DNA of 64,000 bases from Mesaphorura yosii. Lineage: Eukaryota > Arthropoda > Collembola > Poduromorpha > Tullbergiidae. Shown here in pieces: positions 27,001-39,700 of this stretch (positions are counted from its first letter, which is position 1; every line of letters begins with the position of its first letter). The stretch is from positions 56,220-120,219 of the forward strand of contig WIXG01000244.1 of the NCBI GenBank assembly GCA_009869945.1, in the 5' to 3' direction. Below the pieces are notes generated by a model, which saw nothing but the letters and a program-made list of their open reading frames with translations, did not search any database and had not been told where the DNA came from. The position numbers and the translations under genes were made by a program.

Positions 27001-30000
27001 ACATAAACTAAAAGAAGTCTCAAAGTCATGGCAATAGCACAAAAGAGAAACTTGTTCCGACGGAGAGTGCTCTACATTTCCACATTGTCTCTCTTTTGAT
27101 TTATTTTACCTGGAACGAGCACAGGCAGGCTCGCAAAAATACGCGCCGTGCTCAGTTAGGTTAAACTGTTCTCATGATGCATTGGAATGTAACTTTTGAA
27201 GAATTTATAAACTTTTATCTCTGTTGTTCGCCAAACAAGAAGAGTAAGTGCTTTAGTTTATTTATTTAACACAGTATTAACTTTCTCCTTCCATCCTCCT
27301 TGGCGGCCGGAGAAGTTCGGGCACTTGTGACTCTAAAATCGCTACTTATTCCGGGGAACCCCAACCAAAAACGCGTCTTTCCCGGAACCAATATAATGAG
27401 GGAAAGAGATTCGCTGTTTCTAAATACTAAAAAATCATGGCTACCAGTCTAGAACATAGAACACTGAAGGCAGGAGGAATCAGAGCCATGTACACTGAGG
27501 AACGGGCTCTCTAAAAGCCATTATGCCAAAATGCATTACAAGCGCATTCGGTCGGTCACTTGAAGACGGGTGCGCTATCACGAAAAAAGAATCTTTTTCG
27601 TACCATTCACCAGTTCCCATCAGCGTCGAGTCTTGAGGTCGTTCCTTGGGCCGATATTTGTTTAACGTTCCGCAGTCTGCCTGCCTCTATTCATTTGCTC
27701 TTCATAAATGCTTCAAATCAAATCAAACATATAGATCGATCTATTCGAGGAAACAACGAGTGAATACAGTTGACCTCCCTCGTGCCTGTGCGTCCGTGTC
27801 GTCGTAGAATGTAAAAATAGCAAGAAGGCGAGCCTACAAGAATCAACTCATCTGGTTGTATCGATCAAAGGCACAGTTCATAAATACAAATAAAACACAG
27901 CGGCGGACGTTGAAAGTCGAATGGAAAAATATTTGAACATATTTTGTCATCATCGACTCCATCAAACAATGGCGAGCTTTATTGAGGAATTGGGCAAGAA
28001 ATCACGACGACAAATAGTCAGCATGAATGGACGTTGATTTTATATAGTTTGCACGGCTCATGCATCCACGTGCTTGCCATTAATTTCAGATTCAATCTCG
28101 ACTCCTCAACTGAACGCGCTGACCCCTGCCAACTCTTGCGGCTTCGTGCCATTTGATATTATGATGGACAGCATACATATTTATCAAGTCAGCAGCGGAC
28201 TTTCATGTTCAATCCTTTTTGACTTGTTTGGCAAATGCTTATGCTCGTTTACGTTGAGCGCATATCACGACGGTTTTGTGTACTAACGCCACTTTCTATT
28301 ACTGAATTTTCGTACTTTGTCAATGCAGGATTCATACTTGAAAATTCAAAAAATCTACAAAGAAAGTAGACATTTTAAGGACATCGTGTCCTTAGACACT
28401 TTTATTCAGCATGAGCCTCGGAAAACGAATGAATGACTCGTAAAGATGCACATGGTCTTAAAAGTAATAAGATAGAAAGAAATTCAATGGGGTACTAAAT
28501 GGTACAATTTACCTCTTGTATTAATGAGAAGAGTTTCCAGCCCTTCCAGAACATCGCACGACACAAGCCTAAACACGATCACGTCTCGCGTAAACAGCGA
28601 GTTTCGATCATCAAAGTCCGTTTTTGACCAGCCATTTCCAATACAAGCGCGTGCACCCTTTCATAAAAGTAATAATAATGCTCTTTCTTAACGGGAACTT
28701 TTTCCTTTCATTTCATTCTTACGAAATGAGAAAATATTTCACTTTCGACTCTCTTTCTGTGTGTGTTATTTGTGCGTCGTCGTTTTCCTTTCTTCGCCAA
28801 TAAAGACGAAGAGACGGTGACTCTAGCCGATGGAAGCCTTTCAGCATTTCCAATTCCAGGGATTCTTTTTTCTGATTCCTGGTCATATCTTCCTTTCTCC
28901 CAAGCCCTCTATCTCCTTAGCATGACTTACGCATAATAACCAAAACGAAATATAATCTTATAAGTGAAGTACATTCTCTTTGCTCTTTCAAACCTTCCCG
29001 CGATGGAATAGAATGCAGGAGACAGGAAACTTCAAAAGCATTTGCAAATACACAACTTCTTTGCTCCAGTCGTAAGACTTTGCGGTCAACATGTCTGCTC
29101 TTAAAATGCCCACTTGTACTTATAAGCACAGTCTCGGGCTACTACCTTGCTTGTCAGGTAGCATTCAGGAAAATAAGCATAGGCACAGTCCTTAGAAATT
29201 TTGAATTGAAATTAGTACAGAACAGTTTTGGTAATGCGACATTTAAATCTCACTGCCTCAAGCTCGACACACATGAAACGAATCAGAAATGTCATTAAAA
29301 TGGGTAAAGCAATGGAATCAATCAACGCTGTCATGATGGCGAGGAATTTTGTCCGAAAGCGAAAGGGACATTTTTGAGCTAAATACGCGCTTTCTTTTTG
29401 GACTAGGTTGAATAATAAAGGAATACTAGCGAGCGCATTGTTTTGCTAATGAACTGAACTGAAGATGGATCAAGCGGAACACCGAACCAGACAATAACTC
29501 TACTTAACACCGCGTGTACTGTTGTTAAAAGCGTAAGTACAACAGAACAATGGTTAATTAACAGGATTGCATAATGTTCATTGATGCACTTAGTCCGACA
29601 ACGAGGCTGGAGTTAAACCAACAGAGCGTAACACATTCAAAGATGACGAACAACGCAGAGCGCAATGTGCGGTTCTTCTCCTCACGCACGCCATAAAAAT
29701 TATGTTCCTGTCATTTTTGTTGTCAACACTAAAAGGATGCTACTACAAATATTCATATATTATGCAAATCTGCTAAAGTGCAGCGTTACACGGTCTTTGC
29801 GCGCGCGAGTGATTTTCTTTTGAAATGGGGCGTAATTGCGGTAAAACAATTATGACACGCGGGTGCAGTTCGTCATTACAACACTACAACTCGATGCATA
29901 CACGAAGAATGTACAAACAAATTCGATTTATTTACGCCAGCTTCCTTGCCGACTCACCCAGGTATGCAGCAGGTATGAGAGCAACGTGTAAACATTTCTC

Positions 30001-31997
30001 TGCGCGATACTTTACACCCCCAATAGCTCGAGCCTGAGAGAGTCGTAAATATTGTTTCATGGTGTCTGAAACAGACCGAGCAGAAGACGCCCTTTGTACA
30101 ATGAATGATTAAGTTTGGAACAATTTTACAAGGAAGGCAGTAAAACACAGAGGCCGTGTTGAGCGGTGTATTGGGTAGCGAGACGAGAGGAAGTACTGCT
30201 AAAACTGAAGGAAAACATTAGAGATCATAAAATAATAATGTTATGCAATACATGTGGTCGCAACTCGTATGCGGAGCTACATCATATTCCTTTTCCGCAA
30301 AAATCCAAACTCATAACCTTCCGACACACTTGCAAATACCCGACATGCATGCGATACATACTCACGCCGCAAAACTCACACACAACTCACGGAGTACTAA
30401 ATAGAGACACGGTTTTAAATCCCGAGTATATAAACTTATGACCTCCAAGTATAAAAATACATTTATTATTTTTTCCAGCAAAATTAAATCTTGTTTGTCT
30501 TACACGGCACGGTGCCGTGATCACGTCTGTCATCATCCCATTTTTTAAACCGGGCATAGAAACACTCTGGCCATATATTGCTGGTTGATAACAGGTGCAG
30601 AGGACCGAGCACGCCCAAACCAGGCCAGGAGTCCCCATGAAAAACTCGCCTAAATCAATGATCTTCCATTATGCGAGCGAACCACCGCGCCGCATGCTGC
30701 GAGGCATCATCATCAGATAACGAAAGCCTTTGAATACTTGGTCCTAAAAGCAGACTCACCAGGCCGCAAATATTTCGCCAAAATGCCTCAACCCATTCAT
30801 CGATTAATAAAGAAATGTCAGATCCATATTTATAGTGCGATACATTATTTCGTATTGTGTACGACCGAGGAAGAGACAAAAAGCTCAAATAAGTCTGCGG
30901 CCCTGAAGTTGTATCATTGCTGCTGTAATGACAGAGACATGAAACGAGAACGTTCTCCGCATCGCATTGAAACTATGATCACTAAAGTTTAATGAAGCTG
31001 AGCATTTTAACGACATTTCCAACTGTGATTCCACAACCATCATCCCTTGAAAGCTAAACGCGCTGTTTTGCTTCTCCGCTCAGCGGCAAACTCATGTGTA
31101 GTCCACCGAATAATTTCTGGAGACTACAAAAAGCGAGGTGCAGGTACATCCGTCCGTGCGCGCTCTGGATTCGGTCAACAAATGAGGCACGTGCACATTA
31201 CTATTGAAAAATACGACGCCTGTGGCGAATGGACATTACATGGAAAGCGGCGTCTCGTCTTACGCGTACTCTACTCCTAACTGGAGCCAGAGTGCATTTT
31301 CATGGAAAAAATATTTAATAAGAACGTGCCTTTAAACATGGTAAGACGCAATTGTTTGAAAAGATATCTTACAGTTTGAGACAGTATTAAAATGAAATGT
31401 TTGCTGGGTTGAAAACATTGTCACCTTGGAGCCACCGTCAAACCAACTGCCACTTCCTGTAATGAAGATCTAGGCTGAAATAGCAACACTTGAGGGCATT
31501 CTGAGACTCCCTCGTCTAGTTCAACAAAATAGTGTCGGTTGATATTTATCTTGGAGTTGTCATCGTCCCAAAGCATAGGATTAATTTTGTGATCCGTCCA
31601 CAGGCAACTTCTAGCCTATATGGATTTCGCAAATTACGCCAACGCCAGAGAGCACATTCGGACAGACAGGGGAAGGAGTAGAATGCTGATTTGGCATCTA
31701 CCCGCGTTATCTTTTATCACCTTGAGCTACGTGACTCGTGTTCCCGTCTTGAATGAAAAATCGATCTCGGGCGCTATGAATGACCGCGTAGCCTCATCAT
31801 TTTATTGCCAATAACTCACTTGTGCAGTTTTTCAAGCTAACGCCTTCACCTTCGCAGCTCACTTTTCTCTTGGACGACTGTTGAGTATTGAGTACATCTT
31901 CTTTCTCGGTAATAACCCGCGTGCGTGATGCAGTAGATCACGTATCCAATTCGTGCATCAGTCAGCAGAAGAAGATAAAATTGAAGGAATGTAGATT

Positions 31998-32028
31998 TTT
32001 ACTACCACTACGCTTTAGTGGTAATAAA
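31998..32028. repeat. Short hairpin
   Basis: The left stem ttactaccacta (31999-32010), the loop cgctt and the right stem tagtggtaataa (32016-32027) form a 12-bp stem with one mismatch. Pairing extends by a base or so on the outside. It resembles an RNA hairpin or the core of a decayed palindrome. It is too short for a typical animal pre-miRNA, and no known seed was recognised. Confidence 0.45.
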
Positions 32029-33867
32029 GAATAAATGTTCTTTCTGCAGTCACTCGCATGAGCTTTGTTTTGATCCAAAACAAATAAAAACAATCCTCAT
32101 TCACTGCACATAAAGAGCGCCCGTACCGCACACCACACTTGCCGCCACGGGTTTGCTAATTCAGGGGGAAGGGCTGGGCAAGCCCGTAACAGTTCCATAT
32201 CGTGGCCTTTCAGAACAATTCTCAGAAAATTATCGCCGAATAAAATTTCAATAAGATCACACTCAGGGCATCACACAGCATTCTTCTTCTTTCCGGTTTC
32301 ATTCTCGAAATGTTGGTAGTAAAACAGGCGGCCTGCCCATTAGTACTCAAACGACAACAAACTCTTCGTTTAGGCTAATATCAATGAATAAACATAGTCG
32401 TAAAGCTAATAGGGAATCTACCTTTCTTCCGTACTAAAAGCACTAAAAAGTGCAAGCAAGAGAGTTGCGATCGAGTCTCACACATTTTATTTCAATCAAA
32501 ACACGACTCATGTTAAACTCGTCACATGCCAAATTCCAAATTCTCGCAGCGAGCTCTTGAATCGGAAATTAGAGTATTTTCGATGAACGCTCGGGTCGCA
32601 TGTGAACAATTGTGGCAGAGTTTGAGCGCGTACAAAATTAGCTAGTATTCAGACACGATTGCCAAGAAAAAAAGATTGAGGAGAGGCGGAAGAGCACAAT
32701 AATGTATACGCGATAAATTTGTCAAGAGACCGTTTTATGGCAAAGTCGAGAAATAAATAAAATCTGTTCCATGCACGCGAACAAGACTGAGCTGCAAGAT
32801 AAGTGAGACACATGAAAACGGCAAGAACTTACGTGAGGCGGAAAGTAGACTCCTGCTTGCATTTCCAATGATTCAAGAGAGTGTCGTATTATTCGTGCTC
32901 CTTTGTCGCCGCTTATGATTGTTCATTTATGTCGGGCGGGAGAATGAATCGTATCGTTTCTGCACACTACAGCCGGAGTGACGGAGAAGAATGAGGCGGA
33001 AGTTTCAGGGTTACGGCCACCATTTCTGCAAACAGAAGATAAAAGAACTTTTCAAAACCCAGCTAATTAATTCTTTCGCAAACCAAATGGAAATTTGATT
33101 ATTTTTGTCAAGCCGAGTATTGTACGAACACAATAGAACAAAAATAAGATGTTAATTTGTAAAGTAATAAATTAAACAATGGAACCTTCGACTGCAAACA
33201 GCCAGATCTTCTTCACTTTGCGAATGACATCAGAAGTACTCTAGTTTTGTCAACCATATCTCTCTGAATTGGTTCGCATTTTACTTATCTCGATGGAATG
33301 CAAGCGAGCAGGAAAGAGCCGATATCATTTATGGCATAAATCAAAGTATTGCGCGCCGATGCTGTCACGCTGATATCTCGCTTCTATGAATGTGTTGTGT
33401 TTATGGCAGACTAGATAAGTTGAATCTAGTTGAGGAGCGATTGTTGCCTAAACTTGATGTTCAAACAATTCCGGCCCGGATCCTCTGTCCTAATGTAGTT
33501 AATTCCGTCCACTATGTCTTCTGTCGTGAAAGTCAATGGCAGCACCAGGCTCGGCAACCGCTCTGCTCTGCTCTGCCACTGGAACAGGCTCAAGAAGAAG
33601 CTGTCAGCAGGCAGCTCCGAGAGCTAATGCAATTATTACTAATCAACTTATTCTGCATTTCAGTTCCCCAAAAGTAGTGTGACACGAAGCAGAAGTATCA
33701 CCATCAGTATTTTTCTTCTCTCTTGATCTCCGAGAGGTATACCTCGCAGTTAAATCCGACACGACAGCCCTAGGATATGTCGTGTTGGAAGAACATCCAG
33801 TCCAAGGAGAAATTGTGACAAAGCGAATGGAATTTAATTCAATAAACCTTGCGTTAATTCACCGTCT

Positions 33868-33889
33868 TATTGGCCGAATGTCCACTGCC
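33868..33889 (+). repeat. Isolated relative of the foldback-arm motif
   Basis: The stretch cttattggccgaatgtccac followed by tg matches the arm motif of the element at 17.56-18.02 kb (ttggccgaatggacacttg). A cgcagaatt word follows about 10 bp later; a similar word occurs in that element's left arm. No inverted partner was found within about 500 bp, so this is probably a fragment or solo end. Confidence 0.45.
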
Positions 33890-36249
33890 TAGATTTCCGC
33901 AGAATTGTACCTATCACGACAAAGTCAAGAAAGTCCTTGAATGAATTGTTGGCTTACGTAAAATTGCGAATTTGGTCTTAGAAACTTTGCATCTACAAAT
34001 TGGGTAGAGTCAAGCAAAGACGAAGCCGCCCGCCTCATTCGTGGCCCCGAAGTGAGTGTCATGCTCACATTCACAGGTGAATTATGTGCAATAGAAGCTT
34101 ACGCTGCCACGCTGCCAGCATATACTTCTTGACGCAATGACTGATCCACAGGTTTCGTTTCCGCTGCCAACTCTTCACGGGCAAGCGATGCAAAGTTTGC
34201 TATTTAACTAGGACAAATAGTTTTCAATGCTGTACTTGAGTAATCTCCCAGCTGCCATGTACAAGCCAGATCCTTCTCACTTGTCTTGTTATGATTTCGA
34301 AATGCACCGTAAGTTGAGTGATGATTTGTACCTCGGTGCTACTCAACTGGCTGTCAAAATGTTGGCATGAATCCCAGCCAAGTTTCCAATGCCGTATGCA
34401 AACCATTTCCACTTCTCTTCCGCCCGAACTTTGGTTATGTTCAGACTCAAGTGAGTCAAATTTTATCGACGCAGCCACGACACATGCTATGAACTCACAT
34501 GTTTACTCTGTTCGTGCGAGGAGGTAAAGTCAAAGAAGTAGAATTATGACTCCGGCTTGAGTGAAAGAGCAAACGCCAGTAATTCAAAGAGACGTAATAA
34601 TGGGTTGAATTTGGTCGTTCTGCACGGAGAATGTGTTCGTTAGCCATTACAATTATAGAAAATGAAATAAAATTACGGGTTACGTGAATGAGAAAAATAA
34701 GTTGCATAATTTACGACGTCGGGAACTAATCCGGGTTATAAACGTAATGACATAAATATAGAGAGCGTGCATATTTGCTCAGAATTCCTAGAATTTGACT
34801 GGGCCTGACTTTGTGTTACAAATTTGCAAGGTTGTCGCCACACCGTCACAATGCACGTCTGAGCGAATAATTTAGAGATTTTTAAACGTCGCGTCATCTT
34901 ATATGAGATTATGATAGGAGACGGAAAAACAGCTTCTCTGCCAGTAATTATAGAATATTGTTATGCCGGCCGGGATCACAGCAATCACGTACCTAACGGC
35001 GTGTTTGAATTTGTGTTTAATTTGCAGTGCATGAATTGGAAAACAAGTTCAGAGTTTAACTTCGTTCCAGCGCGAACCTTCATTCAAACACGTCAGCAGT
35101 TGATGAGAAGTACGAGTGTTAACCTTTGCTTGCGACGACGCTCGACCTCTTGCCCTCTCTTCCTCGGGTTTCGTAATTCCCTTGCGGAGTCAGGCCGTAA
35201 GTGCTACGTGATCTCTTAACGGCGTGTTGAAAATGATTTATGACACCCAGATGCATGAAAAGATATCAGCGATGAATCAAACCGTCGAGCGAAGGACAAA
35301 ATTAAAAGTTCCCATCGGCAGTGGCGTGCAAAACGAAGATGATGCAGATGCCTCGGAGCAGGAACTCATTAAAGGAAGGCTGCCGCGCTCTGCAAGTTGT
35401 GAAATTACAGCTTTAATCTTTGAACTTCGTTCATTTTTCTTCCGATACTTAATGAAAGCAGAAGCAGACGCTCTGAGAGAGATTTCTGTGGTGTGTTTTT
35501 AAATAGGGCGTAATTATCAAGTACTGAAGCAGAGCAGAGTGTGTGGCTTGTGTGGAGGTTTCGTTTCGTTCATGCTGCTGGTGCCTCGCACTCAACTATT
35601 TTTACATTTTATTGCGAAAATTGCACGATGTGTTTACTTTTGTGTTCTAATTCTTTTGCGAAATATTCTTACGCGTGTGTTATTTGTTTCAACGCTACGG
35701 TGATGAAATGTACAAAAATTTAATTAAAATGAATACACGAAGCAAGGTGAATAGTGATGTCATGCGTGCGTTCGCCCAGAACGCACCTCATCATGGAACA
35801 TCATAGATTCTAGCCATCGCCGTAGTGCAGCGGAGTCCTCATTCGTGCAAAAATTTTACGGATGTTTTTTTTCTAGGAATATGCTTCAGATGGATGCGGA
35901 TGCTTTCGGCCATAGCGTCGTAACTCATAACTTTGAAATTGCCACTCGTGTATTTTTGCGCTCGTATAAAAGTGGTTCATATTTCAATTTAACTCACCAA
36001 CACATAAATCTTCTGACAAATCAACATCTTCCTAATCTGCCTGCTTCGCTGAAGACTGGCTTCTGGTTGCGGAACGAAGCCATGGTCTCATTATCTGATG
36101 GCAGGAGGAAGCGGAAAAGATGCCTTTACCATTTAGATTGGTGACATGATAAGGTGTTTACGTTCAGAAATGATATAAACGAGTTCGGATGTAGTTCATG
36201 TAAAGAAATTTGTTTCCAAGCATTTGCCGTGTCCCTCTGCGTTCGTCGG

Positions 36250-36720
36250 CTTATGACGGATTCTATGAATTATGCGGCCTCGCCCTCTGCGGCCCGTAAC
36301 ACATGCGGCCTGCCTATTATGCGGCCCGGTCATTATGCGATGCGGTCGGGCCCTTAAATGAGAAGGGGCAAGGACCTAAGCACGGACAAAGATAAGTTGT
36401 CAATCAAGTGAATAGAGTCAGTCTGCTGTTAGTGTTAATTGCAATTGGCAATAACAGTGCAGATCCACCAACTGGAAAGTCTCTATTTTATGACTTTAAG
36501 ATGTTAAAATTTTTAAATTTGAGCTGCGACTGCTCCACTCTGATAAAAATTGTAAAGTTTGTATGGTCCACTCAGGTTAGGTTACTCTCTGTCATTGTCC
36601 GTCCTTACGTCCCTGTCCCATCTCAATTGAGGGCCGAGCCGCATAATAAGCAAGCAGCAGAATTAGCCGGCCGCATACCTGACGGGCTGCATAATTCGCA
36701 TTACGTTTATGACGCAGTGT
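36250..36720. mobile_element. Second foldback / MITE-like element, built from 'attatgcggcc' words
   Basis: The left arm at about 36250-36355 repeats atgcggcc-type words at 36272, 36303, 36318 and (degenerate) 36337, plus ctgcggccc at 36288. The right arm at about 36629-36718 carries the reverse complement of the same words (gccgcataat, ggccgcat, gggctgcataattcgcat). The outermost shared word is gaattatgc.gcc. The middle of about 270 bp has no useful open frame. Size and architecture, with arms of short iterated words, parallel the element at 17.56-18.02 kb although the words differ. No transposase is encoded and the ends are approximate. Confidence 0.7.
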
Positions 36721-39700
36721 ATTCACTCGACCGCTTCTGAGGAATTCAGAAGTTTTTTTTGTCGCTAGCGAGTTTCACTCGGAGTACAAGCAACGAAGCA
36801 ACGCCGAGCAGAAAGACGAAAGCCACGTTGTCAGGACGTCGCTGGCTTTCTTTTCACTAGGAGTCAGAGATAAAAAATAGAGAAGCAATATCAGTCTGTC
36901 AGCAGAAACTTTGGATGGCGTGACAAAAGGATCAAAACATTAAACTGATGATGATGAGAAAAAGTCGCACTACTTAAGAGACGCAGCTTCGTAACAATGG
37001 AAGCAGATGATGAGAAGGGGAGGTGGAATTGATACGCGGATAACAAAAGGCACATATTGTCCTTCGTCATTGCTCATGCAATTTCTCTCCATCTTCGCTC
37101 CCTGGCTGCAATAATAAATGAATAACACGGTAATAAGGAAATACACATCTTGTTCGGGCACATAAAAATAAATTATGAAAACTGTTGCCTTTCTCTCCGT
37201 TTTCGGCTTCTGCTTTCAACTTTCTTGTAAATTTTGTCTTTATACATATTTTATGCCCTATTAACAACGACCCATTCTTCTTTTTCCTCGCTTGCAGAGA
37301 CTTTCATGTGCCCAACATTCTCATTGCGGACCGCTTCTTCAAAGGAATATGCACAATCTTGCAGATTGAATTCTGCAGAGATTTCTTGACAATTGAGCAC
37401 ACAGCAAAGCAAGGCTCCGAGCACACGCTTGGATTTGGATAAGGCAGGCTTTTGAATTTATTTATTTTCTAATTTGGGTTGCCTGGGAGGTACACGCCTT
37501 GCAAATCAAATGACAGAAGTCGAGTAACAATCACAATGCACGGTTCATTACTTACCCTCGCCATCAGCAAGTTATTTTGTATCATTTCACTTAACTTTCT
37601 GCTTTCTCGAATTCAAACTCAAAGCAAACTAGCCAGTTTCTGTGTCTCAATCGACGATATGATATATGGGGCTTATTAAAACGGGCAATTACCCACAATT
37701 TGTCTATTTTGCTTGGCAGTTGACTCTAAACGGCACAAAGTAGAAGGAGAGTCTGGGAACTAATGATACACTATGCGAATTCATTTTGAAAGTTATCTAG
37801 AAAACACAATTGTTCACAAATGGTTGTTGGTGAATTATGTTACACACTCCGTCAACACATGCCAATCACTTTTCGAGGGCATTCGCAATTCAAACTGCTC
37901 ATTAAATCACTCGTCGGTCGCTTCAGAAGCTCTCCAACAGTTGTCTGCGAGATTCGCTTACCACTCACCGAGAGTCTCAAATTTCCTGTCAAGTCGAGCA
38001 GACTTCTTACGAAACTGCCGAAGCAGCGCTCAGTGTGAAGTGAGGGTTGAACCTTTCCCGATTAGTCCTCCGTCAGCACACCGCCTCAAACGGAACGAGA
38101 ATGAAGCGGCAAGTTTCCGCGTCAGTTTACTGGTGTAATTAAATGAGTAAATGGAGCTTTGGAAATTTGCAGAATATCACTGCCGCTGCTGAGTCACTGC
38201 TTTTCACAAATTTCTGTTTGTCGCTCCGGTCCCTTTCATATCGCCTGCTCTTGCGACGATGAACTCGAGAGAAATGATGCACGTGCACTTATGCTGAGCT
38301 ACTTTCGCAAATTAAACTTTTTCATTAACACGTGCTTTCTCCCACTCAAGCCTCGTCGCTTACTGCACGAACATGTTTCTGCCAGGGTGAAAACTTCCTC
38401 ACTCGACTTGTGATGATGAAGTTGACATTGACAAAGAGGCGATAAAAAGCACGCTCTTAAATCTTGTGCATTTTTAGCGTTCGCAGTTCGTGCGAACGAA
38501 CAAAACTTTCGTAGCAATGTGGAAACTTGACCTTTTTCAGGAAGACCGATGCAACAGCGTTTCAGAATATTCTAATGTGAAGAGAGAGATTAGAAAAGCG
38601 GAACTGAGGCAAAGAGAAAGCTTCTTTTCTTGAAAACAAAATTCCGCATGCTTGCCACCTCGGCTCCTTCTGAGACGTCAAAGCAGGAGAGTCAGTCAGG
38701 CTACACGGTGCAAGAGTGAATTGTGTTTCACATTTCTCGCAATGACATGCGCTCCGTTTCAGTAGGCCGGTTGTGCGCTACTTCCCAACTACACAGCATT
38801 ATACATTTATTATATCATCTCCATTCCGTATTACCCTTCTCTCCAACCGCAGTGCCTGTGCTTCTGCTAGGAGTTCTGCTCCCCGTCTCCACCGCCGAGC
38901 CAACAGTCAGCCGGCTCTTGCCTGTCCTGATCTTTCTTTCATGTGCCCTATCTCGTTTCTTACTGCAAAATTGTATTTAGGAACCCCACCACACAGAACA
39001 TTATTTAGTTATTAATTATTAACCTCATGAACCCACAATTTGTATTGCTAAGCATGAGTCTAACTCAGGTCCGGCTCTTTGCTTGAGCAAGCAGATCACT
39101 GCTCCAAAATCATGGGCTGGCTTTATCAGAATCCCTCAAAATAATTTATCTGTGCTAATGTGCAAGACAGTCGCTCACGACGAAAGATGAGACGAGAGGA
39201 GGATGCTGCCACTTGCCTATGACAAGCGACTCATTGCTACAAGAAAACAAAACCCTTTCCTCACACTTGTCTTAACCATAAGCTCACCGTTAAACCGCAC
39301 ATCATCACTCCAGACGCCAGACACAATTCCTAACCTTCTCGTCGCGTTTAGAATGTGATTTATGACCAAAGATAAAAAGCATGTGTTGTAATCGTTCGGT
39401 CACATTTTTTCGTGCGATTTTTGTTGCAAACAGCTGACAACGCACAATTCATCTGCATTTAGCTGCAAAATATTTACAGCTAACTTTTGCTGTTCTCCTC
39501 TGCACTCACGACAACATTGTTTTGTCTGTGAATTTCTCGTTGTATTCCCATCTGACCTTCACCACGTTGCTGGATGAATTCGGAAATCTCTCGACATATT
39601 AGCAGACTTATTTGCTTAGCCATTATTGGAACCACGAAACCGGAAAAGAAACAAGCTTAAACTGCCATCGCTTCAAAGCAAGCACTACAAACGGTCTTTG

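Noticed and set aside
30406..30425. tRNA B-box-like word (ggttttaaatccc)
   Set aside because: No matching A box or acceptor and anticodon stems around it. Other TTCGA-type words in the window failed the same test.
33737..33891. 51-codon open stretch that at first looked like part of a retroelement RNase H (TALGYVVLEE)
   Set aside because: No catalytic residues or neighbouring reverse-transcriptase motifs, and the frame ends within a foldback-type repeat word.
34224..34478. Minus-strand frame considered as the missing first coding exon of Dop1R1
   Set aside because: It has a phase-0 gtgaga donor and an Asn-X-Ser site, but its apparent start is GTG, not ATG, and no similarity supports it.
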